Of a stretch of DNA of 64,000 bases, positions 45,723-59,191 are shown piece after piece (the first letter of the stretch is position 1; the number at the start of each line of letters is the position of its first letter). Source of the stretch: CAVWXT01 sp963759115 (lineage in GTDB: Bacteria > Planctomycetota > Planctomycetia > Pirellulales > Thermoguttaceae); NCBI GenBank assembly GCA_963759115.1, contig CAVWXT010000005.1, forward strand, positions 248,001-312,000, in the 5' to 3' direction. A model generated the notes under the pieces. That model did not search any database. It worked only from the letters and a program-made list of their open reading frames with translations, and was not told the origin of the DNA. Made by a program: the position numbers and the translations under genes.

Positions 45723-45807
45723 TGCCGAAGACAGGACTTGAACCTGCACGCCCTTAACGGGCACTAGGTCCTGAACCTAGCGCGTCTGCCAATTCCGCCA
45801 CTTCGGC
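45723..45807 (-). tRNA. tRNA-Leu (anticodon CAG)
   Basis: 85 nt. Acceptor stem GCCGAAG / CTTCGGC, discriminator A, D-arm TGGCGGAATTGGCAGACGCG, anticodon arm TAGGTTCAGGACCTA giving CAG, a variable arm TGCCCGTTAAGGGCGT typical of class II tRNA-Leu, and T-arm GCAGGTTCAAGTCCTGT. CCA is not encoded, so it is added by a CCA enzyme such as the one at the end of this window. Confidence 0.96.
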
Positions 45808-46137
45808 CTATAATCTAGTTTTAGGACGCCGCCGCCGCAAATGCAAGGGGGCGTCGCCACGTTTCCGGCGGCCGCTAGATCGGCTTCTGCCTCCCGGCGA
45901 CGAATTGCTTCCGACGCGTACACCAAGCATTATGCAAGCCAATCGGGATTGCTCGCGACGCGTCTATTCCAGTCATCTTCTGTCCCCCCCGCAGAGAAAA
46001 AAACGCCCGCTTCACACGAGAAACTGCAATATGTAAGTTGCGTAAGGGGCGCTTGCGCATAGCGTAAATACGGGTGGGATGTCACCACTACGCCGTCCTA
46101 CTTTGGCACGCGTGTATCCGACCGAGCCGGCAAGTCT
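45808..46137. other. Intergenic region, no supported gene
   Basis: 330 bp between tRNA-Leu and the next gene. No recognisable coding or RNA signal apart from the tRNA's own upstream region. Confidence 0.45.
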
Positions 46138-46931
46138 ATGCGATTGCTGCGTCAGATCATGCACAAGATTGACGAGACCGAGTTTCGAGGCGACGCGCTA
46201 CCCGCAATCGGCAGTGGGCGGGACAGGGCCGACACGCACGCCGAAGCGCTGTCGGCAAGGATCGCAACGGCGCTGGCCCAACTGGCCGAAGCCCGCTGGT
46301 GCGCTAGGACTCCGGACGCGACGTTTGGGACTTCGCTTTGGAGATCGAGGGTCTGGATCTGCGGCCCAACGATCTTCGCTGGTTGCTCTCGAAGGGATAC
46401 GTGGAACACGCACGAGAAGTCGTGCGGCGGAACGGCAAAGCACGCTGCTTCCGTCCGTCCGCCGGTCGGACGTTCACAAGGCGGAGTTGTTTCGTGCTCA
46501 CGGAACTCGGCCTAGCGCTCGCGCGGGCCGTTGTCGACCGTTCGATTCCAGCGGCCGCGAACGGCGATTCTGAGCGGCTCGTACCCAACTGGGACCCCGC
46601 CGGCCGTGGTCTCTGGTTCGGCGAAACGCTTGTCAAGCAATTCTGTCAGCCCGCGCCGAACCAGGAGCGAATCCTCGCTGCTTTTCAGGAGGAGGGATGG
46701 CCGGCCATGATCGACAACCCGCTGCCGCCGCACGCCGGACAAGAGCACAAGCGACAACTGCACCACACGATTCGCAACCTGAATCGCGGGCAGAAGAACC
46801 GTCTCATTCATTTCGAGGGAGATGGGACGGGTGAGAAAGTGAAGTGGATTCGGTTGTGCGCAGCGTCTGATGAACCGCTGCGCGACGTCGCGTCGCCGGC
46901 AAGAATCGGACCCCGTCTGGTTACGCCATAG
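46138..46931 (+). CDS. Planctomycete-type hypothetical protein (one frame break)
   Basis: About 264 aa when joined. The first part (MRLLRQIMHKIDETEFRGDA, LAEARWCAR) and the second (WDFALEIEGLDLRPNDLRWL, FGETLVKQFCQPAPNQERIL) are in different frames, with one base missing near 46300-46320. The segment FQEEGWPAMIDNPLPPHAGQ then LHHTIRNLNRGQKNRLIHFE and GDGTGEKVKW is a very common planctomycete pattern of unknown function; it looks like a winged-helix or replication/regulatory helix pair but I cannot assign a domain. A stand-alone gene. Confidence 0.7.
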
Positions 46932-47094
46932 CGACGCTAGAGCGACGCCAGCGCGACTGTTGACGTGGTCTGTAGGAGTGCTAAAGTCAGAAGCGATTTA
47001 GCTGGCCTCCGGGTCAGATTCTAAGTCCACGGGACAGACTTGCGTGGGTCAACGCGTTTCTCTCTTTCACAACCCGTTCTATGTGAGGTGCGCT

Positions 47095-47997
47095 ATGAGC
47101 AAGAAGCTGATTCTGCCATCGGACAAGATCGTTCGCGCCGGCCGCGTCCCCTCGCGCCGGGACTTCCTCAAGACCGCCGGAATCGTGGCGGGTGGTCTTG
47201 CGTTCTCGGGGCTCCTGCCAAACACGGCAAGAGCAACCGACATCATCCCTTCCACCGCATGGCCTATCCCTGACGATCATAATGGGACGCCGACTGATCT
47301 CCCCTGGGGCCACGCGGACGCTAACGGGGTCGTGAAAAAGAACTACCTTGATGTGGTTGGAGTCACGGTGGACTTTTCGGGTCAAGAGTTGAGCATGGTA
47401 GAGGGCAGCCTCGTTAGGCAGATAATGCCGCTGGACAACTATTTTTATCCCGATGACACCGACCCCTACACGCTGGCCGGACATTCTGATTACGGTGGGA
47501 TGGCAGATCACAACTACCCCTGGGGAAAAGGGGATATAGATACAAGCATATTTGCCATCAGGTTGGCGTTTAGGCCGTTTTCGCATTGGTATGATTCCGG
47601 GACATGCATAAACCTGCTCGTTCCGAGAATCAGTGAGGAGATACCCCTACACTCGGCGATTTCGGACGGGACGGCCTACTGGTCCGATGAGGTGCATCAC
47701 TACGTCAGTGGAACAGCGCTTAGTCGCTCTAAGATTGACAGCATGCAACCGAGCAATATGACGGGGCCGTCTCGCTCCACATTCACGAGCATCGGAATCG
47801 ATAGTTGCACGTATTCCGGTCTTGGCGACGATGCGCAATGGTGGGTCGTTGGGCAGAGCGGAGAGTATTATTTGGACGTTTGGGGGATAATCTTGGCGTG
47901 TGTACCCGACGATTGGAGCTTATTGCCTTATCAGACGGCCACCTTGCACACGAGGGCCCAACTCAATGTTGATGTGCCGTACTGCTTCAATTATTGA
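47095..47997 (+). CDS. Tat-exported hypothetical protein
   Basis: 300 aa from ATG 47095. A twin-arginine signal lies near residues 22-45: SRRDFLKTAGIVAGGLAFSG, then LLPNTARA. The mature protein is acidic, rich in aromatic and small residues (YFYPDDTDPYTLAGHSDYGG) and resembles a folded beta-rich secreted protein with no domain I recognise. Export in folded form via Tat suggests a cofactor or early folding. Confidence 0.65.
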   Translation: MSKKLILPSDKIVRAGRVPSRRDFLKTAGIVAGGLAFSGLLPNTARATDIIPSTAWPIPDDHNGTPTDLPWGHADANGVVKKNYLDVVGVTVDFSGQELSMVEGSLVRQIMPLDNYFYPDDTDPYTLAGHSDYGGMADHNYPWGKGDIDTSIFAIRLAFRPFSHWYDSGTCINLLVPRISEEIPLHSAISDGTAYWSDEVHHYVSGTALSRSKIDSMQPSNMTGPSRSTFTSIGIDSCTYSGLGDDAQWWVVGQSGEYYLDVWGIILACVPDDWSLLPYQTATLHTRAQLNVDVPYCFNY

Positions 47998-48272
47998 CTA
48001 GCAATGCGACGGCGGCGGGCGAGCAGACGTGGCGAACACAACCGGCAGGAGAATCAGGGCGAAAGAAACGGGCCGGAACCGTTCGAGACAAGCTGGAGAC
48101 GCAAGAACGGATCTGGCCCCTTCCCTGCCAAATACCCTTGCGAACGCGTGCGCAATGGGCTACAATGCGTGGGAGCCCATGAAACGTAGCCGCCGTTCAA
48201 CGTCATCGGCCCGATCTCCGGAACCGCGCCACTCCTCTGAAAGCACGCCGCGTTACTTTGCGCAAGGACTGG

Positions 48273-50432
48273 ATGTTCATCGGCGCGTTGCTGGTAGCCG
48301 TCGTCCTGGTTTACCAGCCGGTTTGGCACGGCGGGCTCCTCTTGGACGATGAGGTCCACATTACCCGCCCCGAACTGCGATCGTGGCACGGAGTGTATCG
48401 GATCTGGTTCGACGTGGGGGCCATCCAGCAGTACTACCCCTTGTCGGAGACTGCATTTTGGGTGCAGTACAAGCTGTGGGGCGACGCCATGTTCGGCTAT
48501 CACTTGGCAAATATCCTGTTCCACGCCCTGACGGCCGTGATGGTGGCGCTGCTACTGCGGCAACTGGCGATCCCCGGGGCGTACCTGGCGGCGGCCATCT
48601 TTGCGCTGCATCCCGTACACGTCGAATCGGTGGCCTGGATTACGGAGCAGAAGAACACTCTCTCGGCCGTGTTCTACCTAGGCGCCGCGATGGCCTACCT
48701 CCGATTCGACCAGAACCGCGGCACGGCGTGGTACTTGGGGGCGCTGGGACTATTCGTGCTGGCCCTGGTGAGCAAGATTGTCGCGGTGACGCTGCCCGCT
48801 GCACTGCTGGTGATCTTTTGGTGGCGGCGGGGAAGGCTGTCGTGGCGGTGGGATGCCTTGCCGCTGACGCCTTTTTTCATCATCGGCGCGGTGATGGGCG
48901 TGTTCGTTACTTGGGCGGAACGGAAGATGGTCGGTGCGGACGGGCCTGACTTCGCAATGACGGTCCTCCAGCGCTGTTTGCTGCCGGGGCGGGTGATTTG
49001 GTTCTACCTGGGCAAACTCCTCTGGCCGGCGGATTTGCATTTTATGTACCCCCGCTGGCAGGTTGACTCGGCGATTTGGTGGCAATACCTGTTCCCATTG
49101 GCGCTGCTGCTGTTGTTGGCCGCGTTGTGGTGGCCGAGTCGGCGGTGGCGCGGGCCGCTGGCGGGGATGCTCTTTTTTGTCGGCACGCTGTTTCCCGTAT
49201 TGGGCTTTTTGAACGTGTACTGGTTCTTGTTTTCGTACGTGGCCGACCATTTCCAGTATTTGGCCAGCCTGGGAATCATTGCGCCTGTGGCAGCCGGCGC
49301 GGCGTTGTTGTTGGATCACTGGGGACTTTGGCGTCGGCCGGCAGGCTATGCCGTGTGCATGGTCGTGTTGGCCGTGTTGGGCAGCTTGACCTGGCAGCAG
49401 AGTCGGATTTATTCGGATGCTGAAACCCTCTACGGGACAACGGTCGCAAAGAATCCCGATTGCTGGCTGGCCCACAACAACCTCGGTGCTGCGCTGGCCG
49501 AGCGCGGCCAAGTGGACGAGGCGATCGGCCATTACCAGACGGCCCTGAAGATCAAGCCTGACTACGCAAAAGCCCATTACAACCTCGGCAACGCCCTGGT
49601 CCAATGTGGGCAAGTCGACGAGGCAATTGCGCATTACGAGCGTGCGCTGGAAATCAAGCCCGACGACGCGGACATGCACAACAACCTCGGCGGTGTGCTT
49701 GTTCGGGATAGCGCAGTTCGACAAGGCCATCGCCCATTTCCTCCAGGCGCTGGAGATCACGCCCGACTACGCGCAAGCGCACCGCAATTTGGGTCTTCTG
49801 CTGGCCGACCGCGGACAGGTTGACGAGGCCATTGCCCACTACCAGGCAGCCCTGAAAGCCGAGCCTGACTACGCTTCGGCCCATTACAGCCTCGCCAACA
49901 GCTTGGCCGGATGCGGGCGAGTCGACGAGGCAATTGCGCATTACGAGCGTGCGCTGGAAATCAAGCCCGACGACGCCGGTGGCGCAACAACCTCGGCGTG
50001 GCCCTGTCCGAGCGGGAAGGAATGCTGAGGGGGGTGGCCCAGCGGCGTCAGTCGCTACTTTCACGGCCCGATGACCTGGCGCTGCTAAGCGCCCTCGCCT
50101 GGTTGTTGGCGACCAACCCGAACGCTTCGATCCGCGACGGCGCCGAGGCGGTCGAGCTTGCCCAGCGGGCGGCCCAACTCTCCGATCGCCGGGAACCGGC
50201 CATTCTCGGCACCTTGGCTGCCGCGTACGCCGAGGTGGGCCGGTTCGCCGACGCTGTGGAAACGGCGCACGGCGCCTGCGAACTGGCCAGACAGCAGAAC
50301 AAGCAGCCATTAGCGGAATCCGTCAGGGCTAAGATTTCGCTCTATGAAACGGGAACTCCCTTCCGTGATACGCGACCAACCTCGGCTCCGGATTCACCGC
50401 AGCCCTCGCGGCAAGAGAACTCGGACCATTAG
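48273..50432 (+). CDS. TMTC-like membrane protein with TPR tail (two frame breaks)
   Basis: The N-terminal ~380 residues are a multi-spanning membrane domain of the TMTC/GT-C kind: YQPVWHGGLLLDDEVHI after the first helix (Asp-rich luminal loop), ALHPVHVESVAWITEQKNT, and WFLFSYVADHFQYLASLG. At least five TPR units follow (AHNNLGAALAERGQVDEAIG, AHYNLGNALVQCGQVDEAIA). The frame changes at CTTG 49698-49701 (one base gained) and near 49975-49980 (one base lost). Eukaryotic TMTCs O-mannosylate proteins; bacterial ones are probable but unproven glycosyltransferases. The start could be ATG 48273 or TTG 48258; a short frame from ATG 48179 may be its displaced N-terminus. Confidence 0.8.
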
Positions 50433-50580
50433 CCCGCGTTTCGCGCCACACAAGGGAAGTTGAGGACACCCTGCAAATGCTGCGCAGGAGCACCGTTGGC
50501 AGTAACCCACGGGCACACGACGTGCAACAATCGAGCCGAGGAGAATCGGGCAGCACGATGTTCCCGGCGGCACCGCGCCG

Positions 50581-50671
50581 GGCGGAAAAAAGGGGACAGG
50601 CACCGTGGCGGCAACGTTTCTCCCAATGCCAAACCGACTTGGGCCACGGAGCCAGTCCCCTTTTTTCCGCC
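50581..50671. repeat. GGGGACAGGCACC palindromic element
   Basis: Perfect 17-bp arms 50581-50597 and 50655-50671 (GGCGGAAAAAAGGGGAC). The core differs from the copies near 42 kb but the outer AAAAGGGGACAGGCACC / GGAGCCAGTCCCCTTTT is the same. Confidence 0.88.
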
Positions 50672-50690
50672 CAGTCCCCCTTTTTCCGCC

Positions 50691-50729
50691 AAACAAAAAA
50701 CCGCCTCCCCCGATTGCAGGGGAGGCGGT
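50691..50729 (-). terminator. Intrinsic terminator of the first DUF1559 gene
   Basis: On the minus strand: stem ACCGCCTCCCC / GGGGAGGCGGT (50719-50729 with 50700-50710), 8-nt loop, then TTTTTTGTTT. It lies about 40 bp after the stop of the DUF1559 gene ending at 50770. Confidence 0.88.
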
Positions 50730-50769
50730 TGGATCGCGTCATACAACCAGCTTCATGCCGCCGCAGTCG

Positions 50770-52011
50770 CTACATACCCTCGCCCAACAGGAAAGGGTCG
50801 TGACCGTCGCGCGTGACCATGAAGAAGTACGCCGCCACGTCGGTAACCTTCATCAGACTGTGTACCGAACCGTCGGCAAACAGGTGGTTCACGGTCAGCG
50901 GATGTCCCGCCGAGGGCCCGTAATGCACCTCCGTCCATTGGCCGTTCATGCCCCCGCTGCCGGTGGCCTTGGCCTGACAGTTCAGGCTGTAGTACGACCC
51001 GAGGTTGTTCGTCGCCGTCCAGTCGTGCTTGTTGGGGGCGAAGTCCATTTCCATGTACTGCCGATAGTTCGTATAGGTACTGGCAGTCCCGCCACCCCAG
51101 TTGACCAGCGTGTTGTACTGCTCCCTGGTCGTGAACCCATCGACGTAGCCCAACGGGGCCCAATACTCGGAGGTCGCGGTCGTCACGTTGGTAAACGTGA
51201 TTAGGGGACCGTATCCGTTGTTGGTGTTCATGCCCGTTACCAGCGTCGGTCCGGGCATGGCCACGTCCACGCAGCACCGGGAGAAGAGCCAGAAACTGCC
51301 CGACGCCCAATCCGTGGCAAAGTCATCGATCGTCTCGTCGACCATGATCGTGTGCGCGGTTCCATCCGCGAAGGCAGAAATCTTCAACGCCATGGCCGGG
51401 GGAAATCCGCCATCGGGCTGACCGCGGGCGGGGTACGGCTCGTTGAACGCGCCGGCATACTGGCTTTGAGCGTAACTGTCGATGCAAGAGGCGCCCATGG
51501 CCTTGTAGTTGGTCAGGCCGAACTTGAAGAACTGCATGCTACTGCCCCAGGTGATGGCGCCCGAGGCAAAGGGCTGCCCGAAATGCGCGTTCGGATTGCT
51601 CGGGCACTGGAACTCGGGGATGGCATCCAAGGCGGCCGCGCACACGATACAGCTCCACCTCGTAAGGTTTCCCTCATTGGAACCGTTGACCATGAGTTGT
51701 GCCGTGGGGAATGCCTTGTAATACACCCCATACTCCATGTACGGGAGGATGTCGTGCAACCAACTCCAGCCCTCCCAGTAATGCCAACTCTGAACGACAA
51801 ACCCGTTCGACGGGAACACCTTCTTGGCGTCCAAGTGGGCGTTGAGGGCCAAGCCGATCTGCTTCAGGTTGTTGATGCACTGGGTGCGGTGCGCCGCTTC
51901 CCGCGCCGCTTGGATCGCCGGCAACAGCAGGCCGACCAATACGCCGATGATGGCAATCACCACCAGCAACTCCACGAGGGTAAACCCTCTCCTCTTCGTA
52001 CGAGTGATCAT
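50770..52011 (-). CDS. DUF1559 pilin-like protein 1
   Basis: 413 aa. Starts MITRTKRRGFTLVELLVVIA, a type IV prepilin leader (cleavage before F of GFTLVE) followed by a single helix and then the planctomycete DUF1559 domain with H-x9-type SCIVC region, PNKHDWTATNNLGSYYSLN and the ending HLFADGSVHSLMKVTDVAAY. DUF1559 proteins are expanded in this phylum, processed by prepilin peptidase and probably located in the envelope; their role is unknown. GGAGGTGG lies about 6 nt before the ATG (52009-52011). Downstream terminator at 50691-50729. It and the next two genes share a conserved leader. Confidence 0.9.
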   Translation of the reverse strand: MITRTKRRGFTLVELLVVIAIIGVLVGLLLPAIQAAREAAHRTQCINNLKQIGLALNAHLDAKKVFPSNGFVVQSWHYWEGWSWLHDILPYMEYGVYYKAFPTAQLMVNGSNEGNLTRWSCIVCAAALDAIPEFQCPSNPNAHFGQPFASGAITWGSSMQFFKFGLTNYKAMGASCIDSYAQSQYAGAFNEPYPARGQPDGGFPPAMALKISAFADGTAHTIMVDETIDDFATDWASGSFWLFSRCCVDVAMPGPTLVTGMNTNNGYGPLITFTNVTTATSEYWAPLGYVDGFTTREQYNTLVNWGGGTASTYTNYRQYMEMDFAPNKHDWTATNNLGSYYSLNCQAKATGSGGMNGQWTEVHYGPSAGHPLTVNHLFADGSVHSLMKVTDVAAYFFMVTRDGHDPFLLGEGM

Positions 52012-52090
52012 GAGACCACCTCCATCCAAGAAAGAAATTGATGAAACATGCGATGTACGCGGCGACCATCGCCGCAACGAGTCACTTTTC
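52012..52090 (-). promoter_or_regulatory. Conserved leader of DUF1559 gene 1
   Basis: The ~75 nt before the start share blocks with the leaders of genes 2 (53412-53490) and 3 (54797-54875): a GGAGGTGGTCTC ribosome-binding block, a TTCATCA-type run and a GCGGCGATGGTCGCCGCG-like GC hairpin. Copy 1 is the most diverged. Confidence 0.6.
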
Positions 52091-52146
52091 AGGTTAGTTG
52101 CGTTACCGCACTTCATGACTCGAACCTTCCACCAGTGGTAGTACGA

Positions 52147-53411
52147 CTACTTGTTGGTGATGTTGTCCGGGTTCGGGTCGTGGCCGGCGCGGGTAATCAG
52201 GAACATATAAGCTGCCGCGTCGGTCTCCTTGGCAAGGCTTCGCGCCGAGCCGTCGGCAAACAGGTGATTGACTACCTGCGGGTGGGCTGCGCTGGGACCG
52301 CGCTGCGGTCGGCAGTCGTTGCCGTGGTTTCCCCATCCCCCATTGTTGTTTTGCAACGCTCCAGTCATCAGGTACGAGTTGTCGACCTGAGCATTCGTAT
52401 ACGAGTTCACGTCCTTGACGTCAAAGTCATAGGACAGGTAAGTCCGTATCTTGCTGGTGGGGGCCGTCGGGCCAGTGGGATTGCTCGGGTCGAACGGTCT
52501 AGGCGCCCAGTACGTAGGCAAGAGCCCGCCGAGGGGGTAGCCGTCGTAGTAGATGGGCAAATCCTGGGGGTTGTTGAGATTGCAGGGAACCGGCCCCGGC
52601 AGGCCGAACTGAACCGTCGCCCCGGGGAAGATCCATCCGCCGTAGTCACCCTCGCCCGGGCCCATTGCCGGGTCGTCGAAGTTGTTCAAGGTCTCAACGC
52701 ACAGGATCGTGCGCGACGTGCCGTCGACAAAGTCCGAAAGCTTCGGCTCTTTGCCGTTGGGGAACAGCGCCCGTCCGGGAACCTCCGGGGATCGATGGGG
52801 ACCGGGCTGTACGGGCAGGTGACCTGGGTGGGCCACAAGCCGTATCGCAAGGCGTCCTTCGTCGTCGCGCACATGCCCACGTAGCTGGAATTGCACCACA
52901 TGCACCCATCCCACCACCAGTTCCCGTTGTCGACAGAGAACGGGATCTTGAAGCGTTCCTTGGGATCGCTGGGGCACGTGTAGCAGGGCATCGTCAGGTT
53001 CAACGTCAGGGCGATAATGCCGAAGGGGCCCTGTCCGCCGTTTTGGACGTCGACCATGCTGGGCTGACCGGCGCCCGACTTGATCGGCAGGGTGTCATAG
53101 ACATTGCCGTACTCCTCGTAGGGGAGCAGATCCACCAGGAAGCTGAAACTCGTCGGCCCCGACGTGAACAACATGCCGAGCGTGTTGCTCGGGTCCGGGG
53201 TGCCCGGGCAGGGGAACGTGTTCTTCGCGTCGAGGTGATCGTGGAACGCCAAGCCGATCTGCTTCAAATTGTTGATGCAGGTGACCCGGCGGGCCGATTC
53301 CCGCGCCGCTTGGATCGCCGGCAACAGCAGGGCGATCAACACGCCGATGATGGCAATCACCACCAGCAACTCAATGAGGGTAAACCCTCTCCTCTTCGTA
53401 CGAGTGATCAT
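52147..53411 (-). CDS. DUF1559 pilin-like protein 2 (one frame break)
   Basis: Same leader MITRTKRRGFTLIELLVVIA and N-terminal helix, then NNLKQIGLAFHDHLDAKNTF. The frame changes at about 52775-52795 (PIDPRRFPDGR then ALFPNGKEPKLSDF), consistent with one base lost; the C-terminus VVNHLFADGSARSLAKETDA continues to 52147. Restored length ~421 aa. Probably an ordinary paralogue of the neighbouring two genes. Confidence 0.88.
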
Positions 53412-53490
53412 GAGACCACCTCCCTCGAGAAAAAAGAATGATGAAAAAAAGATCTTTCCGCGGCGACCGCCGCCGCAACGCTTGTGCTTC
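53412..53490 (-). promoter_or_regulatory. Conserved leader of DUF1559 gene 2
   Basis: Contains GGGAGGTGGTCTC next to the ATG, a CTTTTTTCTCGAGG block and the hairpin GCGGCGGCGGTCGCCGCG. Almost identical to the leader of gene 3 in the first ~35 nt. Confidence 0.65.
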
Positions 53491-53530
53491 CGGCCCACGG
53501 CGGGAAACAGGACGCTAGACAACATAGGAA

Positions 53531-54796
53531 TTAATATCGCGTATTGGTCTGCAACGGATTCGGATCGCCGTTGCTGCGGGTGATCATGAAGAAGTACGCC
53601 GAGACGTCGCAGTCCTTGGGGATACTCAGCACCCCTCCGTCCGCCAACAGGTGATTGACCGACATGGGATGCCCAGAACCCGGCCCGTAGATAGGCCTGT
53701 TCGCGTTGGTCGCGGGGGCGCCCATGCCGAATGTCGGATACATAGGCGCACCGTCGGCGGGGTTGATCGCATCGGCGCCATCGAACTTGAAGGACAGGTA
53801 GGTACGATACAGATGGTAGGCAGGCCACGGGTTCTCGTCGCCATAGGCCGGCTGGGCCGACCCGGGGGACGCAGTCGCCACGGTCCCCAGCAGGTTGGTT
53901 GGGTAATAATACCCTTCGCTCTGCGAACCGGAGAAATGGATGCAGCCCAGGGCGTCCGAGATGGTGGCCCCGGAGGCGTCTTGCCGCACCAGCCCGACCA
54001 TAGTACAGTCGGAGGCGAAAATCCAACGGCTACCGCCCGAGAGAATCGTGGCCGGCGTGTTGTCGATCGTCTCACCGACGACGACGGTGTGAGACAATCC
54101 GTCCACGATGTCGACGGGTTTGATAACCTGGGCCGGCGGTCCCACAAACATGAGCCCATCCGGGAAACGAGCCCAATCAGAGCTATACAAGCCATTGCCT
54201 GCATCCGAGGGTCGGCCGGCAGTCGGGGTGGCGATTTGGCCGGGTTGCAGGCCCACGTTCAAAGCCGCGATGGTCGAGGCGCCGATGCCTTTGTAATTGG
54301 TCAGGCCGAACTTCGTGCCCATGGCGCTCGCGTTGGGGTTGGCCATGTGGTCGTGCAAATTGCTGGGGCAGAAGAGCTCGGCGGGGGGCGAGTCGTTCAA
54401 GACCAGCGTCGGGGTCAGTTGGCCCGCGCCGTACCCCATCTCCGTCGTCAGCACGCCGGCCACGTCGCTCGACGCGATGGGGAGGTTTTCGTAGAGCGCA
54501 GTATTTTCCATCATGGGCAGGATCCTCACCAGGAAGCTCCAGCCAACCACCGAGCCAAAGGTGGTGGGGGTTCCGCCGACCTCGAAGCCGTTCTTGGGAA
54601 AGGTCTTCTTGGCATCGATGAAGTTGTGGATCCCCAAGCCGATCTGCTTCAAGTTGTTGATGCATTGCGTGCGCCGGGCCGCTTCCCGCGCCGCCTGGAC
54701 CGCCGGCAATAGCAGGGCGATCAACACGCCGATGATGGCAATCACCACCAGCAACTCAATGAGGGTAAACCCTCTCCTCTTCGTACGAGTGATCAT
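53531..54796 (-). CDS. DUF1559 pilin-like protein 3
   Basis: 421 aa, intact. Prepilin leader MITRTKRRGFTLIELLVVIA, then NNLKQIGLGIHNFIDAKKTF, DNTPATILSGGSRWIFAS and the terminal VNHLLADGGVLSIPKDCDVS. Start ATG at 54794-54796, with GGGAGGTGGTCTCG just upstream. It has the longest upstream region of the three genes, but each has its own leader. Confidence 0.9.
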   Translation of the reverse strand: MITRTKRRGFTLIELLVVIAIIGVLIALLLPAVQAAREAARRTQCINNLKQIGLGIHNFIDAKKTFPKNGFEVGGTPTTFGSVVGWSFLVRILPMMENTALYENLPIASSDVAGVLTTEMGYGAGQLTPTLVLNDSPPAELFCPSNLHDHMANPNASAMGTKFGLTNYKGIGASTIAALNVGLQPGQIATPTAGRPSDAGNGLYSSDWARFPDGLMFVGPPAQVIKPVDIVDGLSHTVVVGETIDNTPATILSGGSRWIFASDCTMVGLVRQDASGATISDALGCIHFSGSQSEGYYYPTNLLGTVATASPGSAQPAYGDENPWPAYHLYRTYLSFKFDGADAINPADGAPMYPTFGMGAPATNANRPIYGPGSGHPMSVNHLLADGGVLSIPKDCDVSAYFFMITRSNGDPNPLQTNTRY

Positions 54797-54875
54797 CGAG
54801 ACCACCTCCCTCGAGAAAAAAGAATGATGAAACAGAACACCTGCGCGGCGACCGCCGCCGCAACGATGGAACTCC
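54797..54875 (-). promoter_or_regulatory. Conserved leader of DUF1559 gene 3
   Basis: Same ribosome-binding block and GC hairpin as gene 2. Conservation outside the coding part across three paralogues suggests either recent duplication or a shared post-transcriptional signal. Confidence 0.65.
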
Positions 54876-55466
54876 CCCGGCAGAGACGAGAGAACGCGAA
54901 ATCGCGGAAGATAGAACACACGCCAGAAGAACCTACAACAATGACGAATTGCCGACCCGTCGTCGCTTCGCCCGAGGGTCTGCCGAACCAACGGCCCTCG
55001 ACCCCCAAGGTGTCTTCATTTTCCGCGGTCCCGTGCCCTCCTGCGCACTAACCTACATGCGCATATCCCTTTCGGCGATTTCGATTCTAGCAGTTTCGTC
55101 GCGAGTTTGTCAAACGCTTTGTTAACCTTGGCCGAACCATTTGTTAACTTTTAGCAATACCATGTGGTGGTGTGCAGATGCCACTATAGATGAATTACGG
55201 GGGCTCTGGGCGCTTTGGGTTGAATGTTTTCCGCCTTTGAGGACGCGTTGATTGACAAAATCCGTCCGTCCGCCAGAATGCGAGACATCGAAGCTCGGCG
55301 AAATGCGGGAAAAAAGTGTGCGGAGTGTGACGGTGGAACGGGTGGACGCCGACTCTCACGCCAACGCGTTCCGACGGGGACTGTCCCGATTTTTGTGGCA
55401 GGACGCCACAAAAATGGGACTGTCCCCTTCGGGAACGCAGGCCCTTCCGACGCAGGAGAGCTGACC
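54876..55466. other. Divergent intergenic region with a GGGGACTGTCCC hairpin
   Basis: About 590 bp between the pilin-like genes (minus) and the addB-like gene (plus). Near 55118-55150 are two TTTGTTAAC sites, and at about 55376-55427 a hairpin with near-perfect arms GGGGACTGTCCC / ATTTTTGTGGC lies just before the addB-like gene. No protein recognised. Confidence 0.5.

Positions 55467-59166
<3,700 letters not shown>

Positions 59167-59191
<25 letters not shown>

Noticed and set aside
43274..45757. An 827-codon open frame on the plus strand opposite the heparinase-like gene
   Set aside because: It is a GC-rich antisense shadow; the minus-strand frame has a signal peptide and clear family motifs, whereas this one is low-complexity Arg/Gly/Val sequence.
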